Assembly: GCA_030035585.1 (NCBI GenBank)
Contig: CM057469.1
Coordinates: 21,384,501 to 21,448,500 of the forward strand
DNA: 64,000 bases
Direction: 5' to 3'
Origin: Dugong dugon
Taxonomy: Eukaryota; Chordata; Mammalia; Sirenia; Dugongidae
In this document: piece by piece, positions 11,091 through 23,370 of the stretch
How positions within the stretch are numbered: the first letter of the stretch is position 1
Layout: each line of letters starts with the position of its first letter
Translations under genes and position numbers: made by a program
The notes under the pieces: model-generated
Database searches by the model: none
Seen by the model: the letters and a program-made list of their open reading frames with translations, nothing else
Told to the model about the DNA's origin: nothing

Positions 11091-12442
11091 AATGTTCATG
11101 CAGCTTGTCCTAGGGAAAAATACTTTGGTCAGCATGAGGTTAGAAAATAGAATTGATAATCTTAAGTAAATATGAAGCCCTGCAATGGTCTCATAACTTG
11201 GTAACCAAGACAAAGCAAAAGTCAGTTAACTAAGTCTCAATCTAATTTACTAACTCTCTCAAACCAGACTTTATTCACTCACTGAGACATTTGCCCCAGT
11301 TCTACTGACTTTTTGTAAAATCTGTAATTAAGGTAGAAGTATAGCTTGTTTCTTTAAGATAAGAGGAAACGGCAAACATGTAGAAAGCTGACTCAGTTGT
11401 TCCTCAGGATGTTAGCTAATAGACTTGCTAATGTCACAAAGAATGTCTTGGTCAAATATGTTCCAAGAAGCTAGAGATTAATGTTAGGTTAGAGATTTAT
11501 GTAAAGAAAGGTTGTAGTTTAGTAATTCCCTTTGTAATTTTTCCCCCTTCTTTCTGAAACCCCAATGCCTGCAAGCACAAAGTCTTTTTTTTTTTTTACG
11601 TTTTTTTTTATTGTACTTTAGATGAAGGTTTACAGAACAAATAGTTTCTTATTAAACAGTTAGTACACATTGTTTTATGACAATGGTTAACAACCCCACG
11701 ACATGTCTACACTGTCCCTTCTCAACCTTGGGTTCCCTATTACCAGATTTCCTGTCCCCTCCTGCCTTCTAGTCCTTGTCCCTGGACTATTGTGCCCCAT
11801 TAGTCTCGTTTTGTTTTATGGGGCTGTCTAATCTTTGGCTGAAGGGTGAACCTCAGAAGTGACTTCATTACTGAACTAAAGGAGTGTCCGGGGGCCATAC
11901 TCTTGGGGTTTTTCCAGTCTCCGTCAGGCTAGTAAGTCTGGTCTTTTTTTGTGAGTTAGAATTTTGTTCTACATTTTTCTCCAGCTCTGTCCAGGACCCT
12001 CTGTTGTGGTGCCGGTCAGAGCAGTCAGTGGTAGTAGCCAGGCACCATCTAGTTGTACTGGACCCAGTCTGGTGGAGGCCATGGTAGTTGTGGTCAATTA
12101 GTCCTTTGGACTGATCTTTCCTTTGTTTCTTGTTTTCTTCATCCTCCCTTGCTCCTGAAGGGGTGATACCAGTGGAGTATCTTAGATGCCTGCTCACAGG
12201 CTTTTAAGAACCTAGATGCTACTCACCAAGGTAGAATGTAGAACATTTTCTTTATAAAGTGGCAAGCACAAAGTCTTTGCTCCCCCTGATAACCTCACTG
12301 TTCTTCCTGCAGTTTAGAGCACTTCACTATCCTCCCTGGAGACTTGTGTGTCTCCCAGTTTACAAAACTTTTTATCCTTCAATAAAACTCTTTATTTTCA
12401 TTTCTAACGGAGTGAAAGTCTAGTGTTTCAGTACGACAGTTA
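11091..12442 (+). repeat. LTR-like segment (probable ERV LTR) split by an L1
   Basis: Excluding 11588-12261, about 680 bases remain. They end with AATAAAACTCTTTATTTTC at about 12380 and a tail finishing ...TACGACA at about 12441, which resembles the R-U5 end of a retroviral LTR. The left end begins TGTT directly after the L1 A-tail, so it may be truncated. No duplicated target site or internal retroviral sequence is seen. I cannot name the family. Confidence 0.45.
11571..12278 (-). mobile_element. Truncated L1 3' end with 17-base target-site duplication
   Basis: GCAAGCACAAAGTCTTT is present at 11571-11587 and at 12262-12278. Between them lies an L1 3' UTR in reverse orientation, beginning with a T-run (the antisense poly(A) tail). 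It is 5'-truncated at about 12261. It is closely related to the L1 3' UTRs at 8194-9468, 9483-11090 and 47130-48480. Confidence 0.85.
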
Positions 12443-12600
12443 CATCTGCAAAATCCTTTCACCTTCACCAATGTCACAACCTAATCACAGGAATGACATC
12501 CACTGTATTCACGAGTCCCATCCACACTCAAGGGGAGGGCATTATACAGGATGAATACACCAGGAAGGCAGGAATCTTGGGAATCATAATAGAATTCTAC
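12443..12600 (+). repeat. Ancient interspersed-repeat fragment
   Basis: The text around ACACTCAAGGGGAGGGCATT and GGCAGGAATCTTGGG resembles the 3' part of a very common old placental repeat. Its class is not assigned. Confidence 0.4.
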
Positions 12601-12922
12601 CAATAAGAGTTATTTTTTGTTTATATGTATGTATATATATCCTGGATAGAAGTCCTTTTTTAGATATATGTATTGCATATATTTTCTCCCAGACTGTGGT
12701 TTCATGATTTATGTACTCAATGGTGCCTTTTGATGAGCAAATTTTTTAGTTACAATAAGATGAATTCATCAAAAATTTTTATTTTATGATTAGTGATGCT
12801 AATGTCCTGTCCAAGAAGTCTTCACCTTCCCATATGTTGTGAAGATATTCTTCTATGTTTTTTCTAGAATCTTTTATAGTTGTAGCTTTCATATTCAGGT
12901 GTATGATCCATCTAAAATTATT

Positions 12923-12948
12923 TGTGTGTGTGTGTGTGTGTGTGTGTA
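12923..12948. repeat. (GT)n microsatellite
   Basis: Uninterrupted GT dinucleotides for about 26 bases. Confidence 0.95.
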
Positions 12949-13077
12949 TGGTGCTTGTGTAGGGAGGTAGGGGTCAAGGCTCATTTTGTTTCCATGCAAC
13001 TAATGAGTTATTCCAGCACAATTTGTTAAAAAGACTTTCCTCTCCCCTATGAATTGCTTTGATGTCTTTGTCAGAAA

Positions 13078-13091
13078 TCAATCATTTTTTG
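13078..13091. repeat. Left target-site duplication of the 13092-18097 L1
   Basis: TCAATCATTTTTTG is repeated at 18098-18111. Across the two copies the older L1 reads through continuously. Confidence 0.8.
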
Positions 13092-14745
13092 ATATGATGC
13101 TGAATTCTATTGGCTGGAATTTTGTTGAGAATTTTTACATCTACATTCATGAGAGATATTGGTCTGTAATTTTCTTTTTTTGTGACATCTTTTCCTGGTT
13201 TTGGTATCAGAGTTATGCTGGCTTCATAGAATGAATTTGGAAGTGTTGCTTCCTCTTCTATGCTCTGAAATAGCTTGAGTAGTACTGGTACAAGCTCTTC
13301 TGTAAATGTTTTGTAGAATTCTCCAGTGAAGCCATCTGGGCCAGGGCTTTCTTTGGTTGGGAGTTTTTTTTATTACCTTTTCAATCTCTTCTCTTGTTAT
13401 GGGTCTGTTCAGATTTTCAACATCACTTTGTTGTAGTCTGGGTAGGCTGTGTGTTTCTAGAAATTTATCCATTTCCTCTAGGTTTTCAAATTTGTTGAAG
13501 TATAGTATTTCATAATATTCTGTTATAATCCTTTTTATTTCAGTTGGGTCTGTTGTAATGTCCCCCCTTTCATTTCTTACTTGGGTTATTTGTGTCCTCT
13601 GCTGTTTTTCTTTTGTCAGTCTGGCCAGTGGTTTGTCGATGTTGTTGATTCTTTCAAAGAACCAACTTTTGGTTTTGTTGATGCTTTCTACTATTTTTCT
13701 GTTCTCTAATCCATTTATTTCTGCTCTGATCTTTACTATTTCCTTTCTTCCGGTGGTTGTGGGCTTTCTTTGCTGTTCTCTTTCTATTTGTTTGAGTTCT
13801 GTAGTTAATGTTTTGATTTTGCCCCTTTCTTCTTTTTTTATATGTGCATCTATTGCTATAAATTATCCTCTGAGGAATGCCTTTACTGTGTCCCAAAGGT
13901 TTTGGTATGATGTGTTTTCATTCTCATTTGGTTCTCGGAATTTTTTGATTCTATCTCTGATTTCTTCTATTACCCACTGAGGTGTAAGCAGGGTATTAGT
14001 CAGTTTCCATGTAGTTGATTTTTTTTCCTTGCTTTTTCTGTTGTTAATTTCTACCTTGATGGCATTGTGGTCAGAGAAGATACTGTGAATTATCTTAACG
14101 TTTTGGATCTTGTTGAGGATTGCTCTGTGGCCTAAGATGTGGTCTATCCTGGAGAACGTTCCATGTGCATTGGAAAAGAATGTGAACTTTGCAGCGGTTG
14201 GATGGATTGTCCTATATATGTCTATGAGCTCAAGTTGGCTGATTGTGCCCTTTAGGTCTTCTGTATCTTTGCTGAGTTTCTTCTTAGTTGTTCTGCCCTT
14301 TACTGAGAGTGGTGTGTTGAAGTCTCCTACTATTATTGCAGAACTGTCAGTTTCTCTTTTCAGTGTTGTTGTTGTTTATGTATTTTGGAGCCCTGTCATT
14401 GGGTGCGTAGATGTTTATTATGGTTATGTCTTCATGATGGATTGTCCCCTTAATCATTATATAGTGTCCTTCTTTGTCTTTTATCATAGATTTTGTCTTA
14501 AAGTCTATTTTATCTGAGCTTAGAATTGCCACTCCAGCTCTTTTTTGGTAGTTGTTAGCTTGATATATTTTTTTCCAACCTTTGACTTTTAATAAATTCA
14601 CATCTTTGTTTCTAAAGTGTGTCTCCTGTAGACAGCATATTGATGGATCCTGTTTTCTTATCCATTCTGTCACTCTGCCTCTTTATTGGTGTATTGAGTC
14701 CATTAACATTCAGTGTAATTATTGATAGATGTGAGTTTGTTGCTG
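13092..14745 (-). pseudogene. L1 ORF2 remnant: endonuclease and start of RT
   Basis: The - strand encodes an L1 endonuclease block at 14673-14347, with CCLQETHF, AILSSDK and IINIYAPN motifs. Linker sequence and the region before the RT active site follow, reaching 13092. The frame is shifted near 14347 and 13650, and there are further stops. The FADD catalytic motif is absent because the element ends earlier. Confidence 0.8.
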
Positions 14746-15267
14746 TCATTTTGTAGTGCTTTTTTTTGTGGTGCTGACATTTTCTTTGTTCTTCTTACTC
14801 TCTTGTGCTGAGTTACTATTGTTTGTGGATTCTTTTTTCATTTCTTTTGTTTCTGTAGGTTTTGTTTTTGCTGAGACTTTATGTTTTTCATCTTTTTTTT
14901 ATGAGTATGTTTGTTAACTTTCTTTGTGGTTACCATGAATTTTACCCTTATCTTTATAAGTTTGAAGCAGTGTACCATTACTTGGTATTGCCTTGCCTTC
15001 CTCTCCATGAGAAGATTCTATACCTTTGCCATTTATTCCCTCTTTTATTGTTTTGATGTTGTTGTCATTTAGTGATTAACTGCTCTGATTCCCTGTTGTA
15101 TTTCTTTTGGTTTTGGATAGTCCTCAAGAGTTCATTTCCTAGATTGGTATCTGGCTGGTACAATCCTGCATCCTAGGTTCTGCCTGTGAGCTGAAGCTGT
15201 TTGTCCTCAGATCGAAGAACTCCCTTTAATAATTCTTGTAAGTTTGGTTTGACTTTTTCATATTCCC

Positions 15268-16190
15268 TTAATTTCTGTTATCTGGAAATGACCTAATTTC
15301 ACCATCAAATTTGAACGAGACTTTTGCAGGATATATTATTCTTGGCTGACAATTTTTTTCATTCAAGATTTTATATATGTCATCCCATTGCCTTCTTGCC
15401 TGCATGGTTTCTGCTGAATAATCTGAGTTGTATGTGACTTCTTGTTTTTCACGAGCTGCTCTCAGGTTTCTTTGTTTGTCTTTGGTTTTGGCGAGTGTGA
15501 ATATGATATGCCTTGGTGATTTTCTTTTGGGGTCTCTTCTATATGGGGTTCGTTAAGCTTCTTGGATGGCCAGCTTTTCATCTTTCATGATATTGGTGAA
15601 GTTTTCTGTCAGCATTTCCTCAATGATCCTCTCTGTGTCTTCTGTTTTCTCCCCCATTCTGGAATTCCAATCACTCGCAGATTTTTGCTTTTGATTGTGT
15701 CCCACATAACTCTCAGGGTCTCTTCATTTTCCTTTGTTCTTTTTTCTGAGTATTCCTGAAACAGACTTGTATGCAAGTGTTTGTCTTCAATTCCACTGAT
15801 CCTGTCTTCCACCGTTGCAAATCTGCTTCTCAGCCCTTCTATGACACTGTCCATTTCTGAAATCTTGTTGTTTATCTTTTGGATTTCTAATTGTTGTCTT
15901 TCTATAATTTCTAGTTGTGAATTTATTTTGGCATTTTGTTCCTGCATTATTTTCCTGAATTCTTCCAATTTTTTGTCTGTATTTTCCATGAATTTTTCTA
16001 TTTTTTCCTAATGTTTGTCAGCTTTTTGCCTCAGTTCTTGGAAAATTCTGAGTATTGGAGATTTGAATTTCCTATCAGGTAGTTCTAGTGCACTGTCTTC
16101 CAGAGGAGAGTCATCTGGTGTTTTATCTTGGACACCTACTGGAACAATCCTGTCCTGTTTTTGTAAATGTTTTGATATTGTCTGCTGTCA
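15268..16190 (-). pseudogene. L1 ORF1 remnant (RNA-binding chaperone)
   Basis: The longest open part (15989-15609) encodes a coiled coil of about 75 residues rich in E, K, Q and I, then the start of an RRM-like domain (SKNLRVIGIPEW). In a shifted frame further along the strand, the C-terminal block appears (PRHIIF, ARRQWDDIYKIL, PAKVSFKFDGE), ending at a stop at 15270-15268. At least one frameshift and an internal stop after EA near 15555 inactivate it. In L1 this protein packages L1 RNA. Confidence 0.75.
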
Positions 16191-16199
16191 TTGGGGCAT

Positions 16200-18097
16200 T
16201 CAGTAGTTATTTTTCTCATTTATTGATTGTAGATTTGTTTGTTTCGTCCCTTTTTTAAAAAAAAATTTGACTATGTCTGAGCAGGCAGACTGTGTGTTCT
16301 TTGTTGTTTGCTCGTCTGTGGGCACAACACTTTTCACCTCCTTCTTCAACTGGCAGGGTTGGTCACTCAGATTTGGTATGGCAGGGCAGGTCTAGCTGAA
16401 GAGGAGCCGGTGGGATGGGTTGTTTGTGGCACTTACTACAGCCACCAGAGTGGGTCGGTAATCAGTGCAGGGCAGGTTCCAGTAGGCCGTGCCCGTGCTG
16501 CTTGGTGGTGTGATGTCAAGCGCACGGTGCAGGTAGGCAGGATGCAGCAGGGAGATTGTTATGTGTGGAGCTAAGATGGATATGGGAGAGAGGAGAGAGG
16601 AACAGGAGCCAAAAACATACAAACAAACAAAAAAGAATGCTAGGGGAGCTTGCCATTGGAGTGGAGAGATGAGAGACTATGAAATGGAGAAAAACAGAAA
16701 GGGGAGGAAGAAGAAAAGAAAAGAATGAATAAATAAGAATCAGAAAGGTTAAAGAACTGCAAAGTTCCCAGGGATCCCACCGGTGCAGCTATGAGGTCTG
16801 GGGAAGTCGCTCTCAGGTGTTGCAGTACAGCCTGGCTAGAAGGCGTAGAGGTATATAATGCCAGGTATTCAGGGAACACAAAGAGAAGGAAGATATAGAG
16901 AGATGAGAAACCGAGAAATGAAGAAAGACAGAAAGGGAAAAAGAAAACAAAACAAAACAAAACAAAGAAACAAGAAAATCCCCCAAAGAAAGAGAAAGAA
17001 AAAAAACAAAAAACAAACATAAAAAGAAATGGTCTCAGGGATCCCTCTGCATGTCTGAGGAAGCCAAAGGGGAGTCTTCTGCCACATAGCTCAGCCTGGC
17101 CAGAAAGGGCTCCCAACCAAATAAAAGGAGAAGAAAACAAATAATTCAAAACAAACAAATGAACAAAAGCCCTGGGATCCCACCAGGGCGACAGCCCAAA
17201 CTGGGAAGCAGCTCCACACTCGAACGGAGCCCTGCAGCCCCTCAGGAAGAAGCAAAGATGGCTCAGGGAGCCAGGTACTTGAGTGAAGGGAGGGGAAGGT
17301 GGCAAGAGGCAAGTAAGAAATCAAAAGAAGCAGAAAAAAGAAAAAAAAAGCAACACCAGCAGCCAACAAATGGCATTCAGAGAGGCAGCTAGTGCGGGCT
17401 GGTGTTTCTGGACAAGAGACTGTGTCCATTGGAAGCAGAGGGGGTCGAGTGTGGGTGAAGAAGGGTGGAGAGTGGGAAAGCATATATCACAAATTACTGG
17501 AGCTCTGTAGCCCCTCAGGAAGAAGCAAAGATGGTGCATGGGGCGAGGTACTCGAGCGAAAGGAGCAGGAGGTGGGGAGAGGCAAGGAAGAAATAAAAAG
17601 AAGTGGAAAAAAAGCAACACCAGCAGCCAACAAATGGCACTCAGAGAGCCACCCGTTCAGGTGTGTGGAATCCAAGAAGCCGCTGTTTCCCGGTCAAGAG
17701 ACTGTGGCCGCGGGAAGTAGAGGAGGCCGAGTCGGAGTGAAGAATTGTGGGGGGTGGGAATGCATATATCGCAAATCACCGGTTGTTTTGTCTCCCGCTG
17801 GAAGCTCCTTGAGGCTGCTTTCTCATACCCCCTGTTTGCTGGTCTCGGATAGGAGTCCAAGATGGCAGATCCACACTGCGTTAGCTGGTAGGGGACCTCT
17901 GCATGAATCTCTCCTCGCTCTCTGTTCTCTGTCAGTTTTCTCACTCCATTTGGTGCTTGGCTGAGTTCTTTATCGCTTCATTTGATGTTTTAGGGTTTCA
18001 GCATTGTTGTATTCTCTGTTCATCTTGGTTTTCCAGATCATTGCTGTGGAGTGATGGCGTGGTTCTTCTGCCTAGAGCACCATTTTGCCGGAACTCC
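16200..18097 (-). promoter_or_regulatory. L1 5' UTR with tandem promoter-like units
   Basis: GC-richer than the surroundings, with purine-rich runs on +. Two units of period 273 share GCCCCTCAGGAAGAAGCAAA (starts 17237 and 17510). They continue with GCAACACCAGCAGCCAACAA, CAAGAGACTGTG and CATATATC in both. Three degenerate GGGATCCC-containing units lie between it and ORF1 (near 16771, 17038 and 17175). Repeated 5' UTR monomers act as promoters in mouse L1; a promoter role here is inference. Confidence 0.6.
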
Positions 18098-19330
18098 TCA
18101 ATCATTTTTTGGACTTTCAATTTTGTTACACTGATCTACTTTTCAATCTTAATGTCAATGCCACACTTCCTTGATTATTGTTGCTTTAGAGTAAATCTTG
18201 AAATCTGATAGTGTGAGTCCTCTAACTTTTTTCACTCTTTTAAAGATTGTTTTGGCCGTACTAGCACCTTTGCATTTCCCTATAAATTTTTAGAATCACT
18301 TTGTTTAAAGAGTATAAAAAGCCTGTTTGAATTATGAATCTACAAATCTAGTTGAAGAGAATTGCACCTTAATGATATTGCATCTTCCAATCCATGACTA
18401 CCATAAATCTCTGTATTTATTTAGTCTTCTTTAATTTCCATCAGCAATATTTTATAGTGTTTATTGTAGAGGTCTTACACAACTTTTGTTAATTCCTAAA
18501 TATATTGAATTTTACTACTATTAGGAATGGTATAGCTTTGAATTTCATTTTCTCTCGTTTTTTTTTTTTTTTTGCTAGTAAAAGAAAACAAAATTGTTTT
18601 GTTTCTATTGATCTTGTATCCTGCAACCTTGCTAAATTCACTTATTAGTTCTGGTAGCTTTTTAATGATTTATTAGGATTTTCTTTGTACATGATCATGT
18701 CATCTGTGAATAAAGATAGCATCACTTCTTCCTGTCCAATCTGTGTGCCTTTATTTCATTTTCTTGCTTTATTGCATGGGCCAGGCCTCCAATACTACAG
18801 AAATAGTAAGAGCAGATCTCCTTATATTGTTCTACTTTTTATGGAGAAAGCATTTAATATTTTACTGTTAAGTATGATTATAGCTGTAGGTTTTTGCAGA
18901 TTCCCTTCATCAAACTGAAGAAATCAGCTATATTTCTAAGCCATTTAACATTTTTATCATGAATGAGTGTTAAATTTTATCTAATGCTAATTATGTGCAT
19001 TTAGAGATGATTATATTTTCCTTCTCTATATTCTGCTAATGTGGTGCTCCTTCTTCAAATCTTAAACCTATGTTGCATTCCTTGAATAAATCTGACTTGT
19101 GCATGATACATTATCCTTTTCATATACAGTGGGTTCTATTTCTAATATTTTGTTTAGGATTTTTGTGTCTATATTTGCTAAAAGAATATTGATTTGTGAT
19201 TTCTTATTCTTATAATGGCCTCATCAGATTTTGTTATCAGAGTCATGCTACCATCACGAAGTAAGTTGAGATGTCTTCTTTCTTTCTCTACTTTCTGAAA
19301 GAGTTTGTAGAAAGATGCCTTTTATGCATT
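18098..19330 (-). mobile_element. Old L1 ORF2 fragment (right part)
   Basis: Continuation of 12601-13091 after the duplicated TCAATCATTTTTTG. Reverse-strand ORF2 sequence of an old L1 follows, heavily mutated, with an A/T run at about 18560-18574. Confidence 0.7.
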
Positions 19331-19334
19331 CTCT

Positions 19335-20262
19335 CCTAGAAACTAAACGGCAACTCCATTCTTTCAGTTGCTCAGGCCAAAATCCTTAAATTCATTTTTT
19401 ACTCCATTTTTCTCTAATAATTTGCATACAATTCGTTAGCAAATACAGTGGGTCTACCTTCAAATTATACCCAGAATTCAGACACCAATTTCACTAGCAG
19501 CACCCTGGTTCAAGCCATCATCCTGTTTTCTCTGTATTATTACAATAGCTTCCTAACCACTTTTCTTTCTTTCATCCTTTTCGCCTGACACTCTGAATCT
19601 CCTGATTCATACTATCCTTGACATAGCAGTGGAGAAATTCTTAAACCCTCAGTCAGGTCATCTGTCTCGTCTGCTGAGAATTCTTCAATGGCTTCTCTTA
19701 CTCAGTCACTGTGAAAGCTAGTATCTCCCAGTGACCTAAAAGACCTTATTTGACCTGGTCCCCTGCTATTTCCCTGACCCCATCTGCAACATGCTCCCCT
19801 TTGCCCATTTTGTCCTGGCCATGCTGGCCTCCTTGCTGTAATCAAACACAGCAAGCATGTTCTTACCTTAGAGTTTTGCCCATATTATCTTCCTCTGCTT
19901 AGAATACTTCCCCAGAAAACCTCATGTTCGTCCTTTGCTTCCTTCAGATTTTCGATCAAAATATCATTTTGTTAGACCAGTCTTTACTGATTATTCTAGA
20001 TGAGTAATAACACCTCCTCCAGTCCCCGCTAGCACTGCCTTTCCCCTTCCTGCTTTATTGTTCTTCACGGCCCTTATCCCTTTCTGATATATGATATACT
20101 TACTTAACCCATTTGTTTATTGTCTTTCTTTTCCCCCTGGAAAATGTGCTTGTTTAAGGGAAGGATTTGTCTTTCCTATTCATCACTTTATCTCAGTGTT
20201 TAGAACAGTGCCTGACATATAGTAGGCACTTGATAAATATTTATGAGTGAATGAATGAGTTG
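19335..20262 (+). repeat. LINE-2 (L2) 3' end
   Basis: Recognisable L2 text: CTGGCCTCCTTGCTG, the ATTGTTCTTCACGGCCCTTATC region, CAGTGCCTGACATATAGTAG and GATAAATATTTATGAGTGAA at the end. This is the standard L2 3' terminus. Confidence 0.85.
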
Positions 20263-20912
20263 GAGTCTCACTTGGATACTTTTCCCTATTGTTATTGTAT
20301 TCCTCGTCTCCATCTCTCATTTTTTTCCCTCTAAGTGTTACAAAACTTTGAGATACAATGGCATCATTTGGGGGAAATATTTCCCATATCTCCCTCTTTG
20401 ATTTTCCTTTCTAGAATCTGTTGATTAGAATCTGAGGAAGAGATGTGAGTCATACCACGCCTGGTTGTGAATGCCCTTCTGCCATCTTTCCCTTACTCCT
20501 GTCTTTGGTGGCCTTCTAGTATAGACTTTTACATTACAGCTTCTGCTTTCTTGACACATTTCAATTCTCCACTTTCTGTCTCAAGCCACAGAGATCCTAG
20601 GAGTAGCACAATAAACCTTCTCAGCAGATATTAGATCATCTATCCAATAACAGCCGCAAACTATTCTGATATCTGTGCAGATTCTATTGTAATAATGAGC
20701 TGGAGTGTCATTTCCCACTGCGGACATGTAACAGAAAGTAAAACAGAATAAAGCTATGCATTTATTCTACAAAATGTTATCAAAATACAAATAAATAAAC
20801 ATAGCAAACCTCATGAAAATATATACAATAAAAATTTCTGCTATATACACACTACTGTGAATTCCCTTTCTATTTTCTCCAGGCTGGAACAGCAACATCA
20901 CGAACTTGGCAA
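20263..20912. other. Unrecognised intergenic sequence
   Basis: AT-rich single-copy-looking DNA. No coding, RNA or repeat signal that I can support. Confidence 0.5.
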
Positions 20913-21050
20913 TCAGGAGACGTGGGTCCTATCTTCTATTTCTGATTGTGTCATTGATTAGCTATGTGATCTTAGACATATCACTTCCACCTCTGGGCTT
21001 TCTCTTTTCCAAACATAACTCCTGAGACCTCTTCCATTATACGAGTCTAT
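20913..21050 (+). repeat. MIR SINE fragment
   Basis: Core text of the MIR type: GATTAGCTATGTGATCTTAG, then CACTTCCACCTCTGGGC. Confidence 0.6.
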
Positions 21051-21605
21051 GGATATTGTGCACCTGAGGTTCCAAACATGTTGCTACGTTATCCATAGTA
21101 ATGGGATTTGATCCATTACTTCTACAAAAAACAATTGGGCAAGTGGGTAACTTCTACTTTAATAAACAAGGGAGGCATGTCCACTCACAATATACCCTGG
21201 GAATTTGAGCCCTGTAGGCAGGATGTATGGAAATTGGTAAGGCCTGCCAGCTGGGGGACACCAAACCCACAGGTTTTCTTTCCCTGACGCAGGGACTGCC
21301 CGGCTAGGCTATTCAATTAGATCTATCCCTTCAGACTTTATTGTCTCTTTCTTTATGACAAACTGGAGCCAAACTGAATTTCTTTTTTAAATTACATTTA
21401 GGGTGACTTTTTTTAAAAACATGATTTATTAATGTAATATGGAGCTAAAAATTGATGCAGAGATATTTCCTATAATTATAGGCAGACACAAAATCTAATC
21501 CTGATACCACATAGGTCAGTCTCATGCCTTCAGATAGGGCTAGAAATTATCTAAGACTGATGTCTTTATTTCAGAGGTTAGCTGACTTCATTAGTTACAG
21601 CTATT
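21051..21605. other. Unrecognised intergenic sequence
   Basis: No feature supported. Confidence 0.4.
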
Positions 21606-22000
21606 TTGGTTTAACGTCAATAAGAATAAGTTAATTTATACTACAGTAACAAACTACCTCAAAATCATAGTGTTTTATAACCATAAAGGTTTATGTCTTG
21701 TTCACATTGCATGTCTTTCTGAGTCAACTGGGATCTCTGCCCCGTGTCTTCTCATGCCAGGATGTAGGTTTACAGAGTAGCCACTGCTTGAAATGGAGCT
21801 AGTCGCCATCAGTGAGGAAGAACTCTGGATGGCCTTGAGCTGGCAAAAACATGCTCTGTCCTGGAAGTGACATATGTAACCTTAGCACACAGCTCATTGG
21901 CCAGAACTAGTCACACGGCCCCCTTCAACCACAAGGGGGTGGGCAGGAAGTACAGTCCGATCATGTGCTAAAAGGTGGAGAGCTGAAAATATTTGATGAA
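21606..22000 (+). repeat. Ancient placental interspersed repeat
   Basis: CTACAGTAACAAACTACCTC, ATTGGCCAGAACTAGTCACA and the GTGGGCAGGAAGTACAGTCC tail match a widely dispersed old repeat pattern. A related copy is at 57835-58160. Class not assigned. Confidence 0.5.
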
Positions 22001-23370
22001 CAGCATCAACAATTGTCACAAGTTGCAAGTGACAGGAGCACAACTTAAGCTAGCTTAAATAGAAAAGAAAAACATTTTTTGAAAGACCTAAAAAGAGGAA
22101 AGTGATTGGACCTCAGGAACCACTGGAACCAGAGACTAGAACAAAACTATTTCTTCATTTCCCTTCTATACACATTCACATACATCCATATATACACACA
22201 CATATACATATAAATATACATATGTGTGTGTTGTATCTCCTTCATTCTTCTTTTCCTCTTTGTATATTCTGGAATCTTCTCATTCTCTGGGACACATTGG
22301 GGAAATGGCCACCAAGAGATCCCTAGTTTTAATCTTATCAGGTAGACACTCTATCAAAACTGTCTTCTTTCTTTTCATTCCAGGTGAAAGACTCTGGTTG
22401 ACCATGCCTAGCTCACGTGCTCTCATATGGTCTAAATAATTCTTCTCTTGGGTATGTCAGGGTCATTTTGAAGGAAAGCAACAACTCCTACAATTACGAT
22501 TTAAATGTGAGCAGGAACAGTTCTTAGAAAAAAGGATTGGTTAGCAGATGGAAAAAAAAAAAAAAAAGATGTTTACTACAAGTCTCTTTGTACATAAGAC
22601 CAGCAGAGCAAAGAAATGCTCTTGAGGTCTTCCTGTGGGCCAATGGCATAAGAATACAAAGAAAAAAAAAATAATAGTTACAAAAAAACAATATTTAAAT
22701 AGCTTTTTTGGTTGTTGTTCAATTCTTAATAATCTCTGAGGATAAGGAGTTCTCTATTTACTACAAGGAGGCTTGAATGAAACTTGCCCTAATATTTAAC
22801 ACCTGATGTAATAGACTGCAAATTCTATAGAGGATGGGGACCACAGTCTGTATCCCCATGTCTTAACATACTGTTATAAGATAAAATAGAATTTTGAGGA
22901 GAAACAATTCTGGATACAAAAAAGGATTACATCAATTTGGTTAATGACCACCAGGTGAAATCATAATTTTAAATTTGACTTACTAATAATATAGACTGAG
23001 AATACCAACAGCGAAATATGAACAAAAATAAAAGAAGAAATACAAAAATCCACCATCATGGTAGAATATTCTGAACAGATTACTCTCATTACTTGATAAA
23101 ACAAGCAGACCAAAAATCAGTAAAAATATAGAAAATTTAAACAACAGATTAAGAAACTAAAAGTAAAATACATATATAGATATTGTACCCCAAAATTGCT
23201 GAATACATATTTTTCTAAGCATACAAAGAATGTTTACAGAAACTGACTACGTATTGAACCTTAAATTTAATGTTTCAACAAATTTCAAAGGATTGAAGTT
23301 ATATAAGTCCTTCCCAATATCTGTGTTTCCTTTTGTCATATTAAGCAGATAAACTGAAAAGAAATAAATG
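22001..23370. other. Intergenic sequence with small low-complexity tracts
   Basis: Contains an imperfect CA/ACAT tract at about 22169-22230 and A-runs near 22551 and 22661. Otherwise unrecognised. The short open frames here overlap the tract and lack support as genes. Confidence 0.45.

Larger units (their letters stand above)
12601..13091 (-). mobile_element. Old L1 ORF2 fragment (left part)
   Basis: Reverse-strand L1 ORF2/3' region of an older subfamily. It is interrupted at 13091 and resumes at 18098. A GT microsatellite lies inside at about 12923-12948. Confidence 0.65.
13092..18097 (-). mobile_element. L1 with intact 5' end but lacking the 3' part
   Basis: Read on the - strand from 18097, the element starts with a sequence holding AAAATGGTGC, similar to the YY1-type site at L1 starts. 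A long 5' UTR (18097 to about 16200) follows, then ORF1 (about 16190-15268), an inter-ORF spacer, and ORF2 from about 14745. It ends in the early reverse transcriptase region at the sequence ATATCAAAA. There is no 3' UTR and no normal 3' end, yet a 14-base target-site duplication flanks it. ORFs are broken by stops and shifts. Confidence 0.8.

Noticed and set aside
13558-14517. Open frames on + (140 and 135 codons)
   Set aside because: Antisense shadows of L1 ORF2 on the - strand.
16640-17964. Several overlapping frames of 60-221 codons
   Set aside because: They fall in the L1 5' UTR; translations are purine/pyrimidine-run products.
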